Position numbers and translations under genes: made by a program. 34,272 nucleotides of DNA from JAHDCJ01 sp039028895 (lineage in GTDB: Bacteria; Bacteroidota; Bacteroidia; Chitinophagales; Saprospiraceae). The stretch is taken from contig JBCCHF010000053.1 in the NCBI GenBank assembly GCA_039028895.1, positions 1 to 34,272 of the forward strand, read 5' to 3'. How positions within the stretch are numbered: position 1 is the first letter of the stretch; every line of letters starts with the position of its first letter. This document shows, one piece after another, positions 15,728 to 22,797 of this stretch. The notes under the pieces were generated by a model, which did no database searches, was not told the DNA's origin, and saw nothing but the letters and a program-made list of their open reading frames with translations.

Positions 15728-17191
15728 TTAATTGGTAGACAATGTCTCTGAAATATCAGTTTTTGAAGCCTGAATTGCAGGGATCAGAGCAGCAATAAAT
15801 CCAACAATGAGTGCCCCTCCCAACAAAATTAATTCTTCTTTCAAAAACATCATGCCAGTAAAAGAATATTGATAAGCGTCTTGCATATAGCGTGCCAACA
15901 CTTCCATGGCAAAGTGACTGACACCTATTCCGATAAGGAAACCAAGGATAGCAATAATCAAACCTTCAATTATAACAAGTAGGAACAGTTTACTTCTTGA
16001 AGCACCCATTACTCGCATGATTGCCAACTCATAACGCCGTTCTTTTAGTGAACTGAAAAGTGAAATGAATACGGAAAGGCCTGAAACGATAACTATGATC
16101 AAAGCCAGTGCCCGCAATGCCCGTTCTCCTACTCCCATCATTTCAAAAAGTCTGGCAGTCTGATATACCGGATTGGCGGATTGCATATCTGTATTGTCAT
16201 TGATACCGCGTCCCATATTTAATGCCCTGAAATCAGTTTCACTTTTGTAGAAAATCAACATTGAAGTGATTTCTTTTTCCTCATTTTCAGGAATAGCTTC
16301 AAAAAGATCATTCGTAGTGTAAATTCCCGGTTCACTATGCCCGTGGTCGTGATGAGCATGGTCGTGGTCGCCATGATCATGTTCTCCGTGATCGTGGTCA
16401 TGTTCCGAATGGTCGTGCTCTCCATGATCATTTTCTCCGTGATCGTGGTCGTGTTCCGAATGGTCGTGATCGCCATGCTCGTGGTCATGATCATGGTTGT
16501 GACCATCCCCGTGATCGTGGTCTGAATGATCTTCTTCAGAAGTTCCAGTAGCAGTTTCTGACTCGTCGTGAGGCGCATGGCTCACCCAGATACTCGATAA
16601 ATTCGACAATATTAACTGATCTAATACTGTACCTGAAGGTTTTAGTATCGAGACTACAGTAAAGGGGTGCTCGTCATGATGCATATGAGAATCGCCAAAC
16701 CCGTGAGCAGAGGCAAACTGATCGCCAATATCAAGGCCGAGCTCTTCCGCTACTCTAGCACCTAGTGTTGCTTCAAAATTATTCTTAAACAACTTACCTT
16801 CGTCGACTTCTGCGGCATAAACATCAAGGTATTCGTGGGTTGTACCTACAATTCTATAGCCACTATAACTGTCGCCAAGACTCATTGGTACTGTCTTTTC
16901 GATTAATGGATGTTTTGGATTGAGAAAAGGCCTCGCTTCCTCCAGGCTAATATTCCCTGTTGGAAAATCAATGTGATAAATGCTTGAAAGAATTAACTGC
17001 AACGGGCTACCTTTAGCCCCTACCACAAGGTTGACACCCCCGTGGCTCTTTTCGAATTTATCGGTCATTTGTTTGTTAACAAGGAGCAGTAAGGAGATTA
17101 GTCCTACACCAAGAACGAAAAGTATAAGACTTAATAATGTACTGAGCGGTTTTACCCTGATGTTTTTCCAACTAATACCAAACAGGTTCAT
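15728..17191 (-). CDS. FtsX/MacB-type ABC transporter permease with histidine-rich periplasmic insert
   Basis: A membrane protein of 487 residues with the MacB/FtsX fold: one N-terminal membrane helix (about 15-38), a large extracytoplasmic domain, and three C-terminal helices (about 363-385, 405-430 and 450-475) with the FtsX motif RRYELAIMRVMGASR between the first two. Inside the extracytoplasmic domain, residues about 215-287 are almost only His, Asp, Glu and Gly, with 27 histidines in patterns such as EHDHDHGEHDHGD. Such stretches bind zinc, copper or nickel. It pairs with the ATPase encoded 27 bases upstream. FtsX-type permeases usually do not pump substrate across the inner membrane, but act on periplasmic or membrane-bound partners, so the two CxxC proteins downstream are likely partners. 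The metal is not determined. Confidence 0.88.
   Translation of the reverse strand: MNLFGISWKNIRVKPLSTLLSLILFVLGVGLISLLLLVNKQMTDKFEKSHGGVNLVVGAKGSPLQLILSSIYHIDFPTGNISLEEARPFLNPKHPLIEKTVPMSLGDSYSGYRIVGTTHEYLDVYAAEVDEGKLFKNNFEATLGARVAEELGLDIGDQFASAHGFGDSHMHHDEHPFTVVSILKPSGTVLDQLILSNLSSIWVSHAPHDESETATGTSEEDHSDHDHGDGHNHDHDHEHGDHDHSEHDHDHGENDHGEHDHSEHDHDHGEHDHGDHDHAHHDHGHSEPGIYTTNDLFEAIPENEEKEITSMLIFYKSETDFRALNMGRGINDNTDMQSANPVYQTARLFEMMGVGERALRALALIIVIVSGLSVFISLFSSLKERRYELAIMRVMGASRSKLFLLVIIEGLIIAILGFLIGIGVSHFAMEVLARYMQDAYQYSFTGMMFLKEELILLGGALIVGFIAALIPAIQASKTDISETLSTN
16382..16483. repeat. Tandem 51-bp repeat inside the His-rich permease segment
   Basis: Two adjacent copies (16382-16432 and 16433-16483), each opening TTCTCCGTGATCGTGGTC, encode a 17-residue unit of the form HDHSEHDHDHGE-DHG-. 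The copies differ at few positions, so this part of the histidine run appears to have grown by recent duplication. Copy-number change is likely at such a repeat. Confidence 0.7.
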
Positions 17192-17218
17192 AACTTAGAT
17201 TGATAGATTATTCCAGGT

Positions 17219-17866
17219 TTACACACTGGCAGAGATAGGTTCAAGAACCACCTGGTTCTCAAATTTGTCTTTAAGACGCTGATCATGTGTTACAATGATG
17301 AGCGTAGCTCCTTGTAGCTCAGCATGTTTTTCGAGCAAATCGATAACTTCATCACAATTTTGGTCATCCAATGCGGAAGTTGGTTCATCAGCAAGAATGA
17401 CTTTGGGATCATTGATCAAAGCTCTGGCAATCGCTACACGCTGCTGTTCACCCTGGCTTAATTGGTCAACTCGTGAAATGACCTGGTGTCCAAGATTCAG
17501 CTTATCCAATAAGGATTTAACTTTATCACCATCTTGTTTTTCTCCGGCAAGATATTGGGCAAGTGTAAGGTTTTGCTCAACATTTAATGATCTCACGAAA
17601 TGAGGGCGCTGAAATACAATGCCAATATGCTGACCTCTGAAATGATCGAGGTTGGCACCGTTTAATTTTGCAATATCAGTGGTGTCGATTTCCACACTTC
17701 CGCTACCGGGTCGAAGGAGGCCGCCTAAAAGATGAAGTAATGTTGTCTTACCACAGCCTGACTGACCAATGATAAGCCAATGTTCCCCATCACCACAATT
17801 CAGGTCGGGGAAATTCATAGAAGGGCCATTTTTATAGGAAAAATGAAGTCCTGATGTCTTAAGCAT
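17219..17866 (-). CDS. ABC transporter ATP-binding protein (MacB/LolD type)
   Basis: A cytoplasmic ATPase of 215 residues that drives the permease encoded next to it. Walker A GQSGCGKT is at residues 34-41, the Q-loop lies in IVFQRPHF, the ABC signature LSQGE is at 136-140, Walker B VILADE at 156-161 followed by PTSALD, and the switch histidine is in IVTHD. The sequence type is that of LolD/MacB ATPases that partner FtsX-like permeases. It is the first gene of the four-gene minus-strand operon (ATPase, permease, two CxxC proteins). The 220-base region upstream holds a possible -7 box and a 12-bp palindrome that could be an operator. Confidence 0.92.
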   Translation of the reverse strand: MLKTSGLHFSYKNGPSMNFPDLNCGDGEHWLIIGQSGCGKTTLLHLLGGLLRPGSGSVEIDTTDIAKLNGANLDHFRGQHIGIVFQRPHFVRSLNVEQNLTLAQYLAGEKQDGDKVKSLLDKLNLGHQVISRVDQLSQGEQQRVAIARALINDPKVILADEPTSALDDQNCDEVIDLLEKHAELQGATLIIVTHDQRLKDKFENQVVLEPISASV

Positions 17867-17878
17867 CTTTACAGAGAT

Positions 17879-17890
17879 TAGTAATTACTA
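17879..17890. promoter_or_regulatory. Perfect 12-bp palindrome ahead of the metal-transport operon
   Basis: TAGTAATTACTA is a perfect 12-base palindrome lying 12 bases upstream of the ATPase start codon and just downstream of a TATTTTTG box (minus strand 17911-17904). A repressor bound here would block the operon. AT-rich palindromes of this size also arise by chance, so this is only a candidate. Confidence 0.35.
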
Positions 17891-17903
17891 GATTTAGGGA
17901 TTA

Positions 17904-17911
17904 CAAAAATA
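17904..17911 (-). promoter_or_regulatory. Candidate -7 box for the metal-transport operon
   Basis: On the minus strand TATTTTTG matches TAnnTTTG and lies 37 bases before the ATPase start codon. No clear TTTG -33 box is found at the expected distance, so either the promoter is weak and regulated, or the match is fortuitous in AT-rich DNA. Confidence 0.4.
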
Positions 17912-18086
17912 ATCAAGTTCCGGAATAATAAGAACTCATCCTTCTTTACAGAATTCAGAAACACGACTTGATTATCTTTCTCTAACATTCACGAACACTT
18001 TTGTGTCGTATACCAAAGAGAATCAATAAATTAAACAAAGGGAGAAAATAAAAGTTTGCTTTGAAACCATAATTTTTTGGCGTCAG

Positions 18087-19136
18087 CTAATGGCCAGGCA
18101 AGAACTGATTATTCGTTACAAACTCGAGGTCAGTCAACGCTTCCAGAAAAGCGATCAAGTCTTGCTTTTCCCCTTCAGTCAGGTTTAGGGGTCGGATCAT
18201 CGGACTTTGGTTTTGATGGCCGTTGCCACCTTTATCATAATGTTCAATAACTGATTTGAGGTCAGGCAGGCTGCCATCATGCATATAAGGAGCGGTCAGC
18301 CCTGCATTTCTAAGGCTGGGCACCTTGAACTTTCCAATGTCTTCAGTTTTCGTCGTTACCCTGGTCAGGCCTTCATCGGTATATATTTCATAAAGGCCGA
18401 TATTTTGCATGCTGTAATCAGAAAAGTCCTGCCCTGAATGACAGTTACTACAGGCTAGTTCTGCACTAAAAAACAGGTCCATGCCTCTTTGTTGACTTTC
18501 TGACAGTGCTGTCGAATCCTTTTGAAAATGAAATCGGTCAAAGGGTGAGTTTCCGGTTATGAGTGAGCGTTCAAATGCCGCAATAGAGCGTGATAAAACA
18601 TAGGCATCGAATTCGCGGCCAAAAGCTTGATCAGACATTTTGGCGTAAGCCGGATCTTTTTTCAATCGTTCTATTGCTTCATAAATGGTCAAATCCATTT
18701 CATCATGATCCTGGATCGGGCCGAGCATCTGCATTTCAAGTGTTGGATTACCGCCTTCCCTGAAGAAATATGGATGGTAACCAATGTTACCTAGAGAAGG
18801 TACATTACGGAAACCTGATCTTCCTTTGATGCCTACACTAATCTTCTGATTGTCAGCAAATGCCTTTGCTGGAATGTGGCACGTAGCACAAGAGATCGTC
18901 GAATCACGTGACAATGCGGTTTCGAAAAAAAGCTTTTTACCAAGAGTCAGGCGCTCTTCAGTAGGCAGGTTATCTTCTGGATACTCCGGAATAGTAAAGC
19001 CGACGGGAATGGCTATTGCATTCTGCCGGCTTTGTGATTTATTAGGGCCCTGATTGCAGGCAAGAAATTGGATACCTATTGCAAAAAACAGGGAAAATAT
19101 GATAAAAAAGGAATTGGGTTTAACCCGCCTTTGCAT
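18087..19136 (-). CDS. MbnH-type diheme cytochrome c peroxidase family lipoprotein
   Basis: An exported protein of 349 residues with a lipoprotein signal (lipobox ending Cys27) and two haem c sites, CATCH at 83-87 and CSNCH at 229-233. Further family motifs are FRNVPSLGNIGY and FKVPSLRNAGLTAPYMHDGS, the latter with a candidate axial Met285. The length and motifs are those of the CcpA/MauG/MbnH superfamily. The gene starts one base after the stop of an MbnP-family gene. In described MbnPH pairs the diheme enzyme oxidises a Trp of MbnP to kynurenine, creating its copper site, and this is the likely role here rather than plain peroxide removal. A generic cytochrome c peroxidase is the alternative. 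Anchored in a membrane facing the periplasm. Confidence 0.85.
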   Translation of the reverse strand: MQRRVKPNSFFIIFSLFFAIGIQFLACNQGPNKSQSRQNAIAIPVGFTIPEYPEDNLPTEERLTLGKKLFFETALSRDSTISCATCHIPAKAFADNQKISVGIKGRSGFRNVPSLGNIGYHPYFFREGGNPTLEMQMLGPIQDHDEMDLTIYEAIERLKKDPAYAKMSDQAFGREFDAYVLSRSIAAFERSLITGNSPFDRFHFQKDSTALSESQQRGMDLFFSAELACSNCHSGQDFSDYSMQNIGLYEIYTDEGLTRVTTKTEDIGKFKVPSLRNAGLTAPYMHDGSLPDLKSVIEHYDKGGNGHQNQSPMIRPLNLTEGEKQDLIAFLEALTDLEFVTNNQFLPGH

Positions 19137-19137
19137 A

Positions 19138-19875
19138 TTATTCTTTGCTGAAAACTGAGCTTAAATTGTTCAATACAAAAGCAGCAACTTCAGGTTCATC
19201 CGAGGTATGAGTAATGCTTTGGGTCGCCAGGTCAAGATTGTTTAAAAGTTGCAGCCAGTCAACATCGATGGTCAAGGTCTGGTTGCCGCTGGTCAAATCC
19301 AAGTTGATGCCATTTACCGCAACTTCTCTTAAACTGGCATCTCCTCCAATGTGGAATTCCAATGTTGTTTCATAGGTATCATCACCATCAGTGTCAATAG
19401 TGCCTTCCAAAGAGATGAAGCGATATCCGGAATCCCAGCTCCAATGTGCGAAATTTGGATTCTGAGAAGATAACGGATGATCAGAAGAATACATGGAGGG
19501 ATCGTCATGATTAGCCGCTTCATCCAAACCTACCTTGAAGTTTAGATTCCTGATCGTAGAAATGTAATCCGGTAAGTCACCAATTTGGTAATTCTCCTGT
19601 CCGGCATGTAAAAGCAAATAACCGTCATAAGCATAATCCGAAGCACTTGATTCACCTTTGAAGACAATTCCTGAAAGATAGCATTGAGCTTTGGTGATCT
19701 TAACATTCACACCATTGACATCAAACGGTGTATCGAAGGCAAAATCATTGTCTCCAGCCTTGGAGTGAAAATGGATAGTCAGGTTAGTGGCGTCAGTTTT
19801 CTCACAGGATTGAAGTGTTAGCGTTGCAATGATTCCTAAAACAAGAATTGCAATGATCCCTGTAATCTTTTTCAT
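19138..19875 (-). CDS. MbnP-family copper-binding lipoprotein
   Basis: An exported protein of 245 residues with lipobox LQSC (Cys24). The mature part has the MbnP layout: an opening beta strand with IHFHSKAGD (His35 and His37), then FDVNGVNVKITKAQCYLSG, VGLDEAANHDDP, and NFAHWSWDSGYRFISLEGTIDTDGD with Trp145 and Trp147. Its pairing with the diheme gene one base downstream supports the call strongly. In characterised MbnP proteins copper binding depends on conversion of a tryptophan to kynurenine by MbnH; one of the two tryptophans named is my candidate, by position only. Likely role: periplasmic copper acquisition or storage. No methanobactin genes are visible nearby. Confidence 0.85.
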   Translation of the reverse strand: MKKITGIIAILVLGIIATLTLQSCEKTDATNLTIHFHSKAGDNDFAFDTPFDVNGVNVKITKAQCYLSGIVFKGESSASDYAYDGYLLLHAGQENYQIGDLPDYISTIRNLNFKVGLDEAANHDDPSMYSSDHPLSSQNPNFAHWSWDSGYRFISLEGTIDTDGDDTYETTLEFHIGGDASLREVAVNGINLDLTSGNQTLTIDVDWLQLLNNLDLATQSITHTSDEPEVAAFVLNNLSSVFSKE

Positions 19876-19919
19876 GGAGTAAGTTTTAAGCTTGTGTTCT
19901 GATTAATAAAAAGGGGTCA

Positions 19920-19972
19920 CAAAAGTAGCGCAAAAAGTGTTCCCGAATATCGGATTTTGAAACAAAAGTTTC
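19920..19972 (-). promoter_or_regulatory. Promoter and possible operator of the MbnP-MbnH pair
   Basis: On the minus strand TACTTTTG (19927-19920) is an exact TAnnTTTG -7 box 45 bases before the MbnP start. No TTTG is found at -33. Instead a 5-bp inverted repeat GAAAC-AAAA-GTTTC (19959-19972) is centred near -50. A promoter lacking its -33 box beside a dyad fits activator-dependent expression, but the repeat is short. Confidence 0.4.
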
Positions 19973-20042
19973 CATTTGACACTACATTGACGATTTTTTT
20001 GTCGTCTGTGATTCTGAACATGATTTGTGAAACAGTGCGTCT

Positions 20043-20088
20043 CAAAAAAAGTTCGGCCCTGCAACTACTTAAAGTTATGCAGGGCCGG
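20043..20088 (-). terminator. Strong rho-independent terminator of the metalloprotease gene
   Basis: CGGCCCTGCA (20054-20063) and TGCAGGGCCG (20078-20087) form a perfect 10-bp stem, with an AACT/AGTT extension in the loop. On the minus strand it is followed after a short GAAC spacer by seven U (20050-20044). It lies 24 bases past the metalloprotease stop codon. Confidence 0.85.
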
Positions 20089-20111
20089 AAAATAATCTTT
20101 AATCAACTTAA

Positions 20112-22757
20112 TTAGTCTAGATCGAGGGCCTGGTTGATCTTGAATACAATATGGCCACGATGTGCTTTGGTAGAAGCATTGGAACTTGAAGCCTTTTCAT
20201 TCATTTCAAAAATCTTGTTTAGCTCATAAAGTGCAGCAGATTGTGCCATATGATCATATTTGGATTTTGGTGCAACAGCACCAATCAATCTATTGACATA
20301 TTCAATTTGCAGATTTTGCCTTATTGAGTTAACAGAGCCGTTTTTGTCTGCATCAAAAATTGCAGATGTAAGGTCTTCCATAAGATTAGCCAGGTGGTAC
20401 TGATTGCCATAAATCTGGCTGTCTGAAATCCTTTCCATTACATTGGGATGCAATAATTGGTTAAGCAAGTCTTTATGAATATTGAGGTACCTATCGTGAA
20501 TTCTTGGGTCTTCAGGGCTGGATCCGTGATTAAAACCTCTCCTTTGCTTAGCCAGATACATGTAAAGCTCTGATGGAAAAGCAAAAGCATCAGGAGCAAA
20601 GGCATATTCTGCCAAAAGTACCATTGCAGCCTTTTGGGTACCTGCATCAACAGGTGTGAATGGCCTCAGGGTTTCATCCTGGCCCGCCATCGATCGGTCT
20701 ACATAAACCCCACCAATTTGTCTTGAAATTACACGAAGTGCTGTGCCATACTCTCCAGTAAGTCTGAAATAAGCATTACGTAACTCCTGATATGATTTAC
20801 CTTCTTCGATATACTTCTCCATAATTTTCGGCATAATGGATTTTACGAGCTCCATCCTATCTTTAGAATAAGGTAATGGTTCACTACTCAAATCTCCAAT
20901 CATAGCCCTAGGATCGATTCCTTTTCCTGGTCTCCGCATATCATCAGCATCATTTCCGAAAAGGAGTTCATGCTCTGTTGAACGGGCTAATAAAGCTTCC
21001 AGTCTTTCTGTCTCTTTTGTCGCATCCGCATGCACAGATGAATAGCCGAAATCAATGGCCCACATATCATATGGTCCTGGTTTTACATCATAGTAATGTC
21101 CTTGTGTATCGCCTTCGGGTGCGATATTGATTGCCGGATATTCCATGACTGAACCGGTTAATCCTTCTTCAGTTGTGAGCTTTTTATTATGTGCATCAGT
21201 TGCTGAATGCAACATACTTGCCTTAAAATTATGATTCAATCCAAGGGTATGACCAACTTCATGAAGGATCAATCTAACTACGGATTCCTCCAGTAGAGCT
21301 TTTTTCTCCATTTCATCAGCACCAAAAGCATCCAGCGCATGTTGCCCGAATTGAGTTGACTGGTGCAAATGCAAGCCTGATTGGCAGAAGGAATGATCTG
21401 CATCTTCTAGATATGCTGGATCTTCGTACATATAATCAATATCGAGAGCTGCTCTGTCAAACAGTTTATCCTGGGCCAGTCGACTGGTAATGTAGACAAA
21501 CTCCAACATAATATCAGCACCAAGAATTTGCCCGGTTCTGGGGTTAACGAAACTGGGGCCGTATCCTCCAAAAGGCGGAAATGGAGATGAGGTCCATCTC
21601 AAGACATTATAACGGATATCACCAGCATCCCATTCTGCATCATCCGGCTGTTCTTTGACAACAACGGCATTTTTAAAGCCAGCAGCTTCGAAAGCAATAT
21701 TCCAGCTCTCTACACCTTCTCGAATCATTGGGCGTAAGTCTTTAGGTGTCGTATTTTCAATCCACCACACAATTGGTTCGACAGGTTCTGAAACCACTGC
21801 GGAAGGATCTTTTTTACGAAGGTCCCACCTGTGGATCATGTCTCTGTAGTTATTGGCTTCTACAGTAGTCATATCATTTACCTGAGTCATAAAGTAGCCT
21901 ACGCGAGGGTCGTCGTATCGTGGCTGGTAATCATTATCTGGCATTTCAATAACACTGTGGGCCAATTTAACACTTACGATTCTTGGATCGGTAACATCAG
22001 CTCTTCCACTTGATTTAGGATAGAAATCTTCGTAAACCAATTCGATGAGCAGATCCGAGTTTTGAGGGTAATTCCTGATAGCCAGAATCTTATTTTTGTC
22101 TTTGCTCAATTTACCCAGACCGAAACGGTTGCCGACTCCTGGCCTAGGACTTCTTTTTACTTGCCGGAAAGTCTCTTTCAGGAAGAGACCATTGGCACTA
22201 ATCAGAAACTCATCTCCTGCTTTGTTGATGCCAGCGATTTTACTGCTGAAAATTGTTGGTTTGTTGATATTCGCATCAGCGGCTTTGCTCAGGGCATTAT
22301 TTTCATCAAAGTAGTAGGATGTGTTTTCAATAACTACTTCGATCTTGTCAAAATATTTTTGAAAGGTAAATATGCGCGCACCGCGGTACCCCCCTCTGAA
22401 AAACCCGGCACTAACGGCTCCATCAATTACCTGGTGGAAATGGATAAACTCTTTTTCAAGTTGATCTTCCCTTACATGCATGAATATATTGCCATTTGTG
22501 GTATCCTGGTAAATATTGAACAGCCCTTCATAAACGATGCATTTTTTGGTAGCCTCTTCAATAGACTTAATGGCGTTTTTATCTTTCTTCGGCGGGGTAG
22601 GCTTTTCGGATTTTGGGGTCGTGATTGTAGTGGTTGGCTGAGCTTCTTCCTTTTTATTCTTCTTGCCTTTTTGCGCAATTGTAGGTTGGAGCGAAAAACA
22701 AATGAATATAAGGAATAGAAATGTACATCTGATGCTTGCGTACAAGTGTTTAATCAT
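20112..22757 (-). CDS. Exported zinc-dependent metalloprotease (DUF5117/DUF5118/DUF4953 architecture)
   Basis: A protein of 881 residues with a signal peptide (about 1-28, ending TIAQ) and a lysine-rich, low-complexity stretch after it (about 30-65). The middle contains the extended zinc-binding motif HEVGHTLGLNH at residues 499-509, that is HExxHxxGxxH as in metzincins, with three His ligands and the catalytic Glu. The sequence around it (WDAGDIRYNVLRWTSSPFPPFGGYGPSFVNPRTGQILGA, read in parts) and the overall length fit the Bacteroidota group annotated as zinc-dependent metalloprotease with DUF5117 and DUF4953. A methionine further on (SVMEYPAINIAP, about residue 540) fits the Met-turn. Likely periplasmic or cell-surface. 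Substrate unknown. It is 40 bases downstream of the OmpA-family gene on the same strand. Confidence 0.87.
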   Translation of the reverse strand: MIKHLYASIRCTFLFLIFICFSLQPTIAQKGKKNKKEEAQPTTTITTPKSEKPTPPKKDKNAIKSIEEATKKCIVYEGLFNIYQDTTNGNIFMHVREDQLEKEFIHFHQVIDGAVSAGFFRGGYRGARIFTFQKYFDKIEVVIENTSYYFDENNALSKAADANINKPTIFSSKIAGINKAGDEFLISANGLFLKETFRQVKRSPRPGVGNRFGLGKLSKDKNKILAIRNYPQNSDLLIELVYEDFYPKSSGRADVTDPRIVSVKLAHSVIEMPDNDYQPRYDDPRVGYFMTQVNDMTTVEANNYRDMIHRWDLRKKDPSAVVSEPVEPIVWWIENTTPKDLRPMIREGVESWNIAFEAAGFKNAVVVKEQPDDAEWDAGDIRYNVLRWTSSPFPPFGGYGPSFVNPRTGQILGADIMLEFVYITSRLAQDKLFDRAALDIDYMYEDPAYLEDADHSFCQSGLHLHQSTQFGQHALDAFGADEMEKKALLEESVVRLILHEVGHTLGLNHNFKASMLHSATDAHNKKLTTEEGLTGSVMEYPAINIAPEGDTQGHYYDVKPGPYDMWAIDFGYSSVHADATKETERLEALLARSTEHELLFGNDADDMRRPGKGIDPRAMIGDLSSEPLPYSKDRMELVKSIMPKIMEKYIEEGKSYQELRNAYFRLTGEYGTALRVISRQIGGVYVDRSMAGQDETLRPFTPVDAGTQKAAMVLLAEYAFAPDAFAFPSELYMYLAKQRRGFNHGSSPEDPRIHDRYLNIHKDLLNQLLHPNVMERISDSQIYGNQYHLANLMEDLTSAIFDADKNGSVNSIRQNLQIEYVNRLIGAVAPKSKYDHMAQSAALYELNKIFEMNEKASSSNASTKAHRGHIVFKINQALDLD

Positions 22758-22797
22758 AGTGTGTGAATTTTGGTTTGCAATATGTCAGGAGGGAAAT

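Noticed and set aside
16255..16578. Frames rich in Met, Thr and Val on both strands over the histidine repeat
   Set aside because: These are frame-shifted or antisense readings of the repetitive His/Asp codons, which lack stop codons by composition.
22062..22718. Open frame of 218 codons on the plus strand
   Set aside because: It lies antisense within the metalloprotease gene, whose coding frame is supported by family motifs on both sides; the translated product shows no recognisable domain.
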